From Paraburkholderia sp. ZP32-5 (GTDB lineage Bacteria; Pseudomonadota; Gammaproteobacteria; Burkholderiales; Burkholderiaceae), in the NCBI RefSeq assembly GCF_021390495.1, contig NZ_JAJEJP010000001.1, forward strand, positions 3,968,001-4,032,000: a DNA stretch of 64,000 nt. Direction: 5' to 3'. The position numbers and the translations under genes were made by a program. Below are positions 1 to 7,772 of this stretch, piece after piece. Numbering within the stretch: the first letter of the stretch is position 1; each line of letters opens with the position of its first letter. A model generated the notes under the pieces. It ran no database searches. It was given only the letters and a program-made list of their open reading frames with translations, and had not been told where the DNA came from.

Positions 1-812
1 CTCGTATCGTTCGACGCCACCGGCTGGTCCGGTCCGACGCCGGTCGTCGTCAACTGTTGCGGCGAGATGCCTTTCGACACCAGGTAACCCTTCACTGCAT
101 CCGCGCGCGCCTGGCTCAGCGCGATGTTCGATGCGCGATTGCCCGCGTTGTCGGTGTGGCCGATGATCTCGACCACGCGTGTATTCATCTTGACGAGCAC
201 GGCGGCCATCTGGTCGAGAATCGCGCGGCCCTGCGGCGCGAGCGTCGCGCTGCCGGTTTCGAATTCGATCGTGCGGTTGGCCAACGTCTGGTCGAGCAGG
301 CCCTGTTCGGACGCGCGCACGCGCAGTCCGTTGCGGATCGTGTAAGTCGGGTTCAGCGCGGTGGCCATGTCGCTCGCGACCTGCTGACGCGTCGCTTCGT
401 TGCCCACTTCGCCGCGCACGTCGATCTGCGTGCCGTCGATCTTCAGCTCACCTTTACTGATCTGCTTCAGTTGCGGGCCGATCAGCTTTTGCACGTTCGC
501 GGACCAGTTCGGCGGCGTCGCCACGTCACCCACCTCGATCTGGTCGACGACGTTCGCGGCACCATACGTGTCGCGCAAGCGGGCGAGCACCGCGGCGTGC
601 GTGGCTTCGTCAGGCACCTTGCCGCCCGCCACTACCTGCCCCGGTGCCGCGTTGGCCTGGACGACAGGCGCGCTGGCGCCGCCGTTGTCCGCGAACGCAG
701 CATCGGCGCCGGTCAACAGAACCGCGGCCAGCGTGACGTACACCGCCGCGACCGCAAAACGGGACCAGGACCCGGTCAGCGCCCGTGTACGGGCAAAGGC
801 ATCGCCGCGCAT
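1..812 (-). CDS. OmpA-family outer-membrane/peptidoglycan-binding protein of the T6SS cluster (3' end outside window)
   Basis: Reading the minus strand from the ATG at 812 gives a signal or anchor segment (about residues 18-42, ending in TGADAAFA), a central domain with repeated VxG patterns (GELKIDGTQIDVRGEV) resembling a BON-like fold, then a C-terminal OmpA-like domain with TIEFETGSATL and the peptidoglycan-binding signature IGHTDNAGN..N..LSQARA. OmpA-like domains hold the envelope-spanning T6SS complex or an outer-membrane lipoprotein to the cell wall. It starts 4 bp after the tagF stop, so it is translated from the same tssM-tagF transcript. The C-terminus runs off the left edge. A TagL-like role is inferred from context; the fold assignment is firm. 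Confidence 0.85.
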   Translation of the reverse strand, partial: MRGDAFARTRALTGSWSRFAVAAVYVTLAAVLLTGADAAFADNGGASAPVVQANAAPGQVVAGGKVPDEATHAAVLARLRDTYGAANVVDQIEVGDVATPPNWSANVQKLIGPQLKQISKGELKIDGTQIDVRGEVGNEATRQQVASDMATALNPTYTIRNGLRVRASEQGLLDQTLANRTIEFETGSATLAPQGRAILDQMAAVLVKMNTRVVEIIGHTDNAGNRASNIALSQARADAVKGYLVSKGISPQQLTTTGVGPDQPVASNDT

Positions 813-816
813 CACG

Positions 817-1806
817 TCACGCCCCGGCGAAGGCTTCGCGAAACGTGTCGATGCTGACGCGCAGCGACAGTTGTCGCTGGTCCAGATAGCTGACGAGTTT
901 GCTGATGCCATGATCGCTGTGTGCCTGTTCGTCGATCCACTCCGGATCGTCAATGTCGATGTTGTGGGCAGCGTACGTCTGCGGATCGACCACGCTGTGC
1001 AGCGTTTTGGCGGACGCGCCGTTAAAGCCGACGACGAGCCGTTCGCGCTGCGCGATCGTGCCGATGAAGATCGCCAGTTCGAAGTCCGCCTTCGCGACGA
1101 ACGGCGCGATCAGTTCGAGCCAGAACGCGGCCACGAGACTGCGATACAGCGGATCGGTCGGCAGTGGCAGCGTCAAGCCGCGTTCGAGATGCGACGAACC
1201 GCTCGTCATCACCGGCCGCAGCAACGAGCCGAGCGCGAGCATCGCGCCGCGCATCCGCACCGGATGGCCGTTCGCCAGCAGCATCTGTTCGAGGCCGGCA
1301 AGCGTCTGATGCTCGATGAAGTCGCTGAACGTGCCGTCGTGCGGATTGCCATGCCCCGCGATATCCACCGGCACCTGGGTTTCGCCCAGCGTCTGCAGCG
1401 CGCCCGAAGGATCATCGGTCGTGACGAGCGGTTGCATTTGCGCGGCCACGCGCGACCACAGCCGCGCGAACGCGAGCGGGCTGCGCGCGAGGAATGCGAG
1501 CGGCTGCTCGACTTCGATCGCGGCCGCGGCGACGAACGGAAAGCGGCGCGACGACTGGTCGCGGCTCGCGATCATGTGGCCGGCGATCGCCAGCCGGCTC
1601 TGCGAGCCGAGGAACGCGAAGTGCATCGGCTTCGCGTCTTCGTAGGTGATCTTCCAACGCGGGTCGTCGGCGAGCAGTTCCATCGCCTGGGCGATCCAGT
1701 GATCGAGCGTATGCAGCAATTGCGGGTTGTGCGCGCTCTTCACGAAGTCGCCGCGCGACGGAATCTTGCCGAAGTAGGCGACCTGCGCCTGCACGGACTG
1801 GGTCAT
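817..1806 (-). CDS. tagF: TagF, type VI secretion-associated protein
   Basis: A 329-residue protein beginning MTQSVQAQVAYFGKIPSRGD. The N-terminal YFGKIPSRGDFV motif is the signature of the TagF/ImpM (DUF2094) family. In other bacteria TagF is a post-translational repressor of T6SS firing that acts with or against the Fha/Ppk pathway. The frame is open further upstream to 2238, but that part is a shadow of tssM; the ATG at 1806 overlaps the tssM stop as ATGA (1803-1806) and gives the normal family N-terminus. Translational coupling to tssM is therefore likely. The next gene (OmpA-like) follows after 4 bp. Confidence 0.93.
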   Translation of the reverse strand: MTQSVQAQVAYFGKIPSRGDFVKSAHNPQLLHTLDHWIAQAMELLADDPRWKITYEDAKPMHFAFLGSQSRLAIAGHMIASRDQSSRRFPFVAAAAIEVEQPLAFLARSPLAFARLWSRVAAQMQPLVTTDDPSGALQTLGETQVPVDIAGHGNPHDGTFSDFIEHQTLAGLEQMLLANGHPVRMRGAMLALGSLLRPVMTSGSSHLERGLTLPLPTDPLYRSLVAAFWLELIAPFVAKADFELAIFIGTIAQRERLVVGFNGASAKTLHSVVDPQTYAAHNIDIDDPEWIDEQAHSDHGISKLVSYLDQRQLSLRVSIDTFREAFAGA

Positions 1807-4800
1807 TGCGCATCTCCGGGTTTCACGGTTGCCGCAGGGGCCGCTGCCTGCAGCGTCGCGGTTGTCTGCGGTGCCTGCGTCTGGGTTTGCGTTGGGGCCG
1901 CTGAGGGCGCTGGAGGCGCCGCCGGCCCGACGCTGGCGATCGACGCCGGCAGTTGCAGGCCGCGCAGGCTCTGCTGCTGCGGTGCATCGCCGTTGCCGCC
2001 GGAAGCCTGCGAGGTACTGATGATGCGCATGCTCACCGACACCGTCACACTTCCCTGAGTCCATGAAAGATCGAAGGTGCCGTCCGGATGGCGGGTGCGC
2101 TGCGCGGAGTTGATCAGCTTTTCGAGGCCGTAGCGGCCCGGCTCGTTGACGAGCTGGATCGTGCGGCCATCGAACGTGACGGCCGACAGCGTCGCACCCG
2201 GCGAGCCCTGCGGATTCGGCCAGACGAAGTTGGTCCACTGCGGCGGCGTGTTGCGGTAACGCATCTGCTGGCCATCGATCGCGAGCGTGTACTCGGTCGT
2301 GCCGGTCGACGGTTGCGGCAGGATCTGGAACACCGTCTGCGGCTCCGACGAGCCCTGGCCCGCACCCGCCGCGCCGCCCGACAGCGGCGCGACCCAGTGC
2401 GAGAAGCCGTTCGTGAAATCGGGCGACAGCGTGAGGCCCATGTCACCCCAGGTGCGGGCGGTGAGTGCGTCGCCACGGCGTACCGCGAGCGGTCCGAGCG
2501 TGGTGCTGACGAACTTCGACACCGAGCCGTCCGGCCCGAACACCTGCGCGATTTCGCTCGCGCCGGCCTCGACCTTCGCGTTCGTCGCGAACGGATATTT
2601 GTTCGCCAGCGAGTTCTCGAACGGCTGGTACACCTGCGCGTTCCACACCTTGTTCACCTCGACGGTGGCCGGCTGGATCACGACCGCATACGCCTCGATC
2701 AGCGGCCGCACCAGCAGCGGACGCAGCGCCTTGCGCTGATCGTCGGAGAGGCCGGTCAGCATCTGCTCGTCGACGAACTTCAACGAGTCGGCGAGTTCGG
2801 AACCGTTGCCGTCGAGTGTCTGCTGCATCAGCTGACGGGCGCCCGGTCCCGGATCGCCCTGGTTCTTCAGCAGGTTAAAGCGCGTGCGAACCTTCGACAG
2901 CGAGTCCATGTAGCCGGTAAGCAGCGAGCTGTTGGCAGTGTGCGAGACGATCCGGCCGAGTCCCTCGAAAGCCCGGCTGACGGGGCCCATCGAGGTCCCG
3001 AGATCGCCGCCGAGGTCGAGGTTCGCGGCCGGAGCCGTGATCGGCCGACGCGAGAACCATCCGCGAATCCAGCCCACGACACCGGTCTGCGCCTGTTTGA
3101 GCGTGGCGTTGGCGAGCGCCGGGTTGTCGAACGAAGTCTGGTCGTACGCGGTTTCGAGGATCTTGCGGATCGGCGAGTCCTGCGGGTCGCCGAGGCGGTT
3201 CATCGAATTCACGGCCTGAGCGAAGCTGCCGAAATCCTGCACCGCGATGCCCTGCATGAACTTCTGCCAGTGCTGCACGTACTCGGTCTTGTACATCGTC
3301 ACCAGCGCCTTCTGAATCTGCTCGGGGCTGCCGTCGAGCGTCAGATCGTCCTGCGCCGATGCGTTGAGCACCCAGTCCTTCGCCTGCAGTTCCTTGGTCG
3401 CGGCATCGCGGATGGCCGGCTGGACATACTGCAGCCAGGCCTCGCGCGTGAAGGTGCCGGGTATCGCGTAGCTGCCCGCGATCAGCGACGTGTTCGCGTC
3501 GCCGACGATCCGTGCGACCGTCATCGGTGCAAAGCGCGTGGATGCGCGCGCCTTGATTTCTTCATAGACGCGCTGGCGGGCCGGCATGCCCCGCACCACG
3601 TGCCGCAGATTTTGCTGGGTCTGGTCGACGAGCGCGAGATTCGCGTCGACCATCGGCCAGTCGTCGTCCGACACCCGCGATAGGTAGAACGTGATCATGC
3701 GCTCCGCGCTCCTGATCATTTCGTCGCGAGGCATGTTGCCGCGATTCGTCTCCAGCCAGCCGCGCCAGAAGCGTGCGATCTGATCGGTCAGATGCGCGGT
3801 CTCGACATGCCGCTTGTCGGACAGCATCAGATAGGTCTTCAGTGCGTTGTAGGCGTCCTGCACGTTGGTCGGCGATGCCTCGCTATAGAGGCCGCCGTTC
3901 TGGCTCGACGCCGTCATCGCCGTCTGCGCGGAGACCGGAGTCGCGCCGGATTCCGGCGTGCGCGACATCGGCGCGAGCTGGTCGGGATGCGCGTCGACCT
4001 CCTTCAGGAACGCGACGAGGTTCTGCGACACCGGCGCGAGCATGATCTGCCGCACGCCGCCGTAATACTGTTCGAGCAGACGCTGCTCGACACGGTCGCC
4101 CTGATACAGGCCGAGCGAGACCGAGAGCGGGCTGTCACGGTGCAACTGTTCGAGCTGCTCGATGCGGTCCTCGAGGATGTCCATCGCCTGCAGCCGCGAT
4201 TGCAGATCGTTGCGGTTCTGCTGCAGACGCACGACGTGGTCGAGGTCCGCCTGCGCGTGCGCGACGAGCTGCTGGTTGCCCAGCGCCGACCACGTCCAGC
4301 CGCCGAGCGCGAGTGCGAGCGCGGCGACGAAGCCGAAGAACGTCGCGTAGCGCAGTCGCGTTTTCGCCGGACTAGTGAACTGGCGAACGGTTTGCCGGTC
4401 GGCGAAGATCACCTTCGAGAACAGATCGTGCAGGAAAAAGCCGTTCTTCGAGAACGCGCTGGCCGGCTTGGGCAGCTTGCCGTCGGCGAGCGCGAAGCGG
4501 TTCGCGATACGCTCCGCGGCGGCGCTGCTCGTCTCGCCTTCCTGCAGCGCGCTCGTGAAATAGAAGCCGCGGAAGACCGGTTTGTACTGGAACGGGTTGT
4601 CCTCGAACAGCGTCGCGACGAACGCGCGCAGCGCGGGCTTGATGGTCGAGAATTCGAGCGGGAAGCTGAGCTGCCCCGGCGACAGCTGCTGGCCGCGGCT
4701 GATCGACATCTGCGCGATGCTGATTTCCTTGAGCCCCTCGTACAGCTCCTCGAAGCGCTCGTCGAAAAGCCCGACGATGTCGCGTTTTTCGTCGGGGGCG

Positions 4801-5663
4801 TAGGTGAGCGTGGCGCCCCACACGCGATCGAATTCGCGACGATCGCTGCCGCTGAAGAATTCGGTGAAGCCGGGGATCAGGTCGGCCTTCGTGAACATCA
4901 CGTAGACCGGCGCGAATACCTCGAGTTTTTCGGCCAGTTCCTGCACCCGCTGACGCAGGCTCTTCGCGAGTTCGATGGCGAACTCGGGCCGGTTGCCGGT
5001 CACCTCGGCGATGCTGACCGCGACGATGACGCCGTTGATCGGCGCCTTCGGCCTGTAGCGCTTGAGCAGTCCGAGAAAGCCGAGCCATTCGCTGCGGTCT
5101 TCTTCGTGCACCGCGTAGCGCCCGGCCGTGTCGAGCAGGATGCCCTCGGTGGTGAAGAACCAGTCGCAATTGCGCGTGCCGCCGATGCCGTGAACGACCG
5201 CATCGTTACGGTTCGCGAACGGGAATTGCAGCCCGGAGTTCAGGACCGCGCTGCTCTTGCCGGCGGCCGGATTGCCGATCACGATGTACCACGGCAACTC
5301 GTAGAGCGCCGAACCGCCGGACAACTGGCCGATCTTCGACGTCTTGATGGTCTGAACCGCATTCACGAGATGCTTGCGCAACGCTTCGAGGTCCGCGGGC
5401 TGGTGCGGTGTCGCGGCGGCGGTGGCGGTTTGCGCCTGCTCTTCGAGCATGTCGCCGAGCTTGCTGTTCGCACGGCGCAGGCGCAGGCGGCGCACGGCCC
5501 ACACCAGCAGCCATAGCAACACGAGCGCGCCGAAGATCGCGGCGGGCCAGACAGGCGAGATCTCGAACACAGCGGCCGCGATGAACAGCGCGGCGGCCAG
5601 CGCGATTGCGCCGAGGAGGGAAAGCGTGCGCGGGTGGGTCAGCCCGTTTAGGATGCGTCGCAT
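1803..5663 (-). CDS. tssM: TssM (IcmF/VasK), inner-membrane component of the T6SS membrane complex
   Basis: At 1286 residues this is full family length. Two membrane helices near residues 14-33 and 37-57 start the protein, followed by a cytoplasmic ATPase-like domain with a Walker A motif GNPAAGKS at about 130-137, and a third membrane helix around residue 430 (ATFFGFVAALALALGG). The large periplasmic part (IcmF-related and C-terminal beta domains) follows and ends in an A/P/T/Q-rich tail after about residue 1235. TssM with TssL and TssJ forms the envelope channel that docks the baseplate. It is followed by tagF with an ATGA overlap. No tssL or tssJ is in the window; those genes probably lie elsewhere in the locus. 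Confidence 0.96.
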   Translation of the reverse strand: MRRILNGLTHPRTLSLLGAIALAAALFIAAAVFEISPVWPAAIFGALVLLWLLVWAVRRLRLRRANSKLGDMLEEQAQTATAAATPHQPADLEALRKHLVNAVQTIKTSKIGQLSGGSALYELPWYIVIGNPAAGKSSAVLNSGLQFPFANRNDAVVHGIGGTRNCDWFFTTEGILLDTAGRYAVHEEDRSEWLGFLGLLKRYRPKAPINGVIVAVSIAEVTGNRPEFAIELAKSLRQRVQELAEKLEVFAPVYVMFTKADLIPGFTEFFSGSDRREFDRVWGATLTYAPDEKRDIVGLFDERFEELYEGLKEISIAQMSISRGQQLSPGQLSFPLEFSTIKPALRAFVATLFEDNPFQYKPVFRGFYFTSALQEGETSSAAAERIANRFALADGKLPKPASAFSKNGFFLHDLFSKVIFADRQTVRQFTSPAKTRLRYATFFGFVAALALALGGWTWSALGNQQLVAHAQADLDHVVRLQQNRNDLQSRLQAMDILEDRIEQLEQLHRDSPLSVSLGLYQGDRVEQRLLEQYYGGVRQIMLAPVSQNLVAFLKEVDAHPDQLAPMSRTPESGATPVSAQTAMTASSQNGGLYSEASPTNVQDAYNALKTYLMLSDKRHVETAHLTDQIARFWRGWLETNRGNMPRDEMIRSAERMITFYLSRVSDDDWPMVDANLALVDQTQQNLRHVVRGMPARQRVYEEIKARASTRFAPMTVARIVGDANTSLIAGSYAIPGTFTREAWLQYVQPAIRDAATKELQAKDWVLNASAQDDLTLDGSPEQIQKALVTMYKTEYVQHWQKFMQGIAVQDFGSFAQAVNSMNRLGDPQDSPIRKILETAYDQTSFDNPALANATLKQAQTGVVGWIRGWFSRRPITAPAANLDLGGDLGTSMGPVSRAFEGLGRIVSHTANSSLLTGYMDSLSKVRTRFNLLKNQGDPGPGARQLMQQTLDGNGSELADSLKFVDEQMLTGLSDDQRKALRPLLVRPLIEAYAVVIQPATVEVNKVWNAQVYQPFENSLANKYPFATNAKVEAGASEIAQVFGPDGSVSKFVSTTLGPLAVRRGDALTARTWGDMGLTLSPDFTNGFSHWVAPLSGGAAGAGQGSSEPQTVFQILPQPSTGTTEYTLAIDGQQMRYRNTPPQWTNFVWPNPQGSPGATLSAVTFDGRTIQLVNEPGRYGLEKLINSAQRTRHPDGTFDLSWTQGSVTVSVSMRIISTSQASGGNGDAPQQQSLRGLQLPASIASVGPAAPPAPSAAPTQTQTQAPQTTATLQAAAPAATVKPGDAQ

Positions 5664-5754
5664 AAGCCGTTTTATATTCCGGTGCCAGGCATGCTGCTCT
5701 GCTAAAGCGATTTAGTATTGTCTGGCGGTCGGCCAGATTGGCGTCATTTTGATG

Positions 5755-6684
5755 TCATTTAACAATCGAGGGATTTCGGCCTGGAACAAATCCGGGCTTG
5801 TGATACTCGACGTGCCCGAGGTCCATTAATTTCCATCGACCACCCCAAGTCAGACCGACCTGCTCGGCAACCTGGCCGTATAGCTGATAGCCCCGCATTG
5901 CCCATGGATCTTTTTCGGAAATGACCAGCTTGCCGTCGCGCAGAAATGCATTATCGGCTGCGAGTCCGTATTGGTGATAGCTCTGGAACGCCACCGCATT
6001 GGTCACACTGCCGCCCAATTGCGCAAGGCGATTTTGCCGCTCGGGACTTCGATATCCTTCGAGTAATGCCATCTGATATCCGTACTTCTCGTTCATGATT
6101 TTGTAGACGAGCAGCAGCCGGGTACGAAAGTCGGCATCGAGCAGATTCCAGTCGCGGCTCGCATCCTGCAACGCCGGCCGCACCTGCTCCACTTCCTTCG
6201 TCGTAAACACGTCGGGCGGCAGCGGTGGCGGCGGAACCAGTTGCTCGCCATCCAGCAGCGCATCGATTTTTTCGTCCGGTCCACGCGCCGTTTCATCAAA
6301 CTGAAATAACTGATGGCCACGTAATGCAATGGCAATCAAAGGCGGCGCGGCAAGAATACTCGTGGCGATTAAAATCGGCAAGCGCTGTCTGGTCAGCACA
6401 CTCTGCAAATTGGTTGCGGTTTTTCGTGACACCTTCGCGGAATTTAACAATTTCGCTCGCGTGTGCGATGTCCCGGCTGCCGCATAGCGCGTCATCCAAT
6501 TATGCGCATGAGATATTGCGGAATAAAATACTTTGCGAAGCTCAGGCAAAAGCAATACTCCGGCAATAAGTACAGTAATGCAGAAGTAAAAGGCAAGTGT
6601 AAGGAACAGCAAAAGAGCCCCCGAAAGCCGGAAACAATTGTGTTTTGTAATGCCTGATTTTAGAATCGGTCCGCGCCCGCCCAT
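5755..6684 (-). CDS. Membrane-anchored M15-family peptidoglycan peptidase, TagX-like
   Basis: A 309-residue protein with membrane helices near residues 20-48 and 101-122, and a C-terminal D-Ala-D-Ala/L-Ala-D-Glu carboxypeptidase domain. Zinc-ligand motifs of the M15C/CwlK-VanY type are visible: SYHQYGLAAD (H and D ligands) and GHVEYHKPG (E and H). The substrate side is marked by LLEGYRSPERQ. In Acinetobacter a similar peptidase (TagX) opens the cell wall for T6SS assembly; its place 91 bp upstream of tssM on the same strand suggests the same job. The start at 6684 has no strong ribosome site, and a later start inside the hydrophobic N-terminus is possible. Confidence 0.85.
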   Translation of the reverse strand: MGGRGPILKSGITKHNCFRLSGALLLFLTLAFYFCITVLIAGVLLLPELRKVFYSAISHAHNWMTRYAAAGTSHTRAKLLNSAKVSRKTATNLQSVLTRQRLPILIATSILAAPPLIAIALRGHQLFQFDETARGPDEKIDALLDGEQLVPPPPLPPDVFTTKEVEQVRPALQDASRDWNLLDADFRTRLLLVYKIMNEKYGYQMALLEGYRSPERQNRLAQLGGSVTNAVAFQSYHQYGLAADNAFLRDGKLVISEKDPWAMRGYQLYGQVAEQVGLTWGGRWKLMDLGHVEYHKPGFVPGRNPSIVK

Positions 6685-6755
6685 GCGGCAGGACCGTATT
6701 ATCGCGGCGAAACAGGCGCTGTTTCAATCAGCGTGATTCGAATAGGCGGTGAAGA

Positions 6756-7709
6756 ATGAATGCGCCGGACAACTCCAATCCAACCAACCCGAAAGCTCCA
6801 CCCAGTCTGCTGGCGGGCAATGCCGGCAGCAAGCCGCCTTCGCAGCCGGAGGGCTCGCGCATTCTCGCCGATCTGGAGGGCCGGGTCGTGTCGCCCGCCG
6901 CGCCGTCCGGCGGGTCCGCCAGGCGTGGCGCGATCGCCGGTGTGGTCGCGCTGTTCGTGCTGGCCGCGGGCGCGGTCGGGGTGTGGTCCATGCATGGGCG
7001 CTCGTCGTCCGCGCCGGCTGCGATAGCGACGGCGACCACTAGCGCGCGAATCACTCAGGCGGCAGCCTCCGGCGCAGTGGTCGCGGCCAATGTGCCGGCC
7101 AGTGCGCCTGCGATCGCTTCCGCTCCACAGGTCGCGACGATCGTCGCGGACGATAGCAATGCCGCCAATGCCACTCATGCCGCCGACTCCGCGCCGGCGA
7201 GCGACGGTGTCGCGGCGCCTGCCAGTCGCCTGTCGCGAGCCCTCGAAAACGGCGCGACGGCGGCCGACGGGAAACCGGCCGCCGCGGATGTCCCGCACGA
7301 ACATCAGGCAAACGCGGTCGCGTCGGTGACGCACCGACAACATGAATCGAAGGCCGAGGAGAAGCGCAAGGCTTTGGCCGAACGGCATGCCGAGCATTCC
7401 GGCAGCGCGACGAGCGTGGCGCAAGCCAAAAAAGCGCATGCCGAGCGGCATGAAGCGAACACGGACGATCAGGATGCGGATCTACTCGCCGTGCTCGTGG
7501 CAAGGACGAAGCCCGCTGGCCGGACACCCGTGAAGAACGCAAAGCCAGCGGAGAAGAAAGTCGACGTGGCCAGCGCGTCGCTCGCGCAGCAGATCAAGGC
7601 ATGCGGCGAGCAGAACTTTTTCCAGGGCCAGCTGTGCCGGTGGCGCGTATGCGATGGGCACTGGGGCAAGGATCCGGCGTGTGCGCAGCCGGCGCATAAC
7701 GGCGGATGA
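6756..7709 (+). CDS. T6SS-linked single-pass membrane protein with Cys-rich C-terminus
   Basis: No firm family is recognised. The 317-residue product has a Pro/Ser-rich cytoplasmic N-terminus, one membrane helix at about 58-77 (GAIAGVVALFVLAAGAVGVW), a long low-complexity Ala/Ser/His/Lys-rich stretch, and a compact C-terminal motif of four cysteines (KACGEQNFFQGQLC..RVCDGHWGKDPAC). This tail looks like a small disulfide-bonded module that would face the periplasm. It is divergent from the TagX-like gene, 71 bp away, and sits just before vgrG1, so a cell-envelope role tied to T6SS is a fair inference. The start has a GGCGGTGAAG-type leader. Confidence 0.7.
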   Translation: MNAPDNSNPTNPKAPPSLLAGNAGSKPPSQPEGSRILADLEGRVVSPAAPSGGSARRGAIAGVVALFVLAAGAVGVWSMHGRSSSAPAAIATATTSARITQAAASGAVVAANVPASAPAIASAPQVATIVADDSNAANATHAADSAPASDGVAAPASRLSRALENGATAADGKPAAADVPHEHQANAVASVTHRQHESKAEEKRKALAERHAEHSGSATSVAQAKKAHAERHEANTDDQDADLLAVLVARTKPAGRTPVKNAKPAEKKVDVASASLAQQIKACGEQNFFQGQLCRWRVCDGHWGKDPACAQPAHNGG

Positions 7710-7772
7710 AGAGTCCGACGAGCAGTATTTCGGTGGATTTCAGTACCCAAAAAAATGTCGGGGCCGGGGGTT

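Noticed and set aside
400..2058. Long plus-strand open frames over the T6SS genes (also 2088-3683 and 3792-5516)
   Set aside because: They are antisense shadows of tssM, tagF and the OmpA-like gene, with Arg-rich composition and no recognisable domain.
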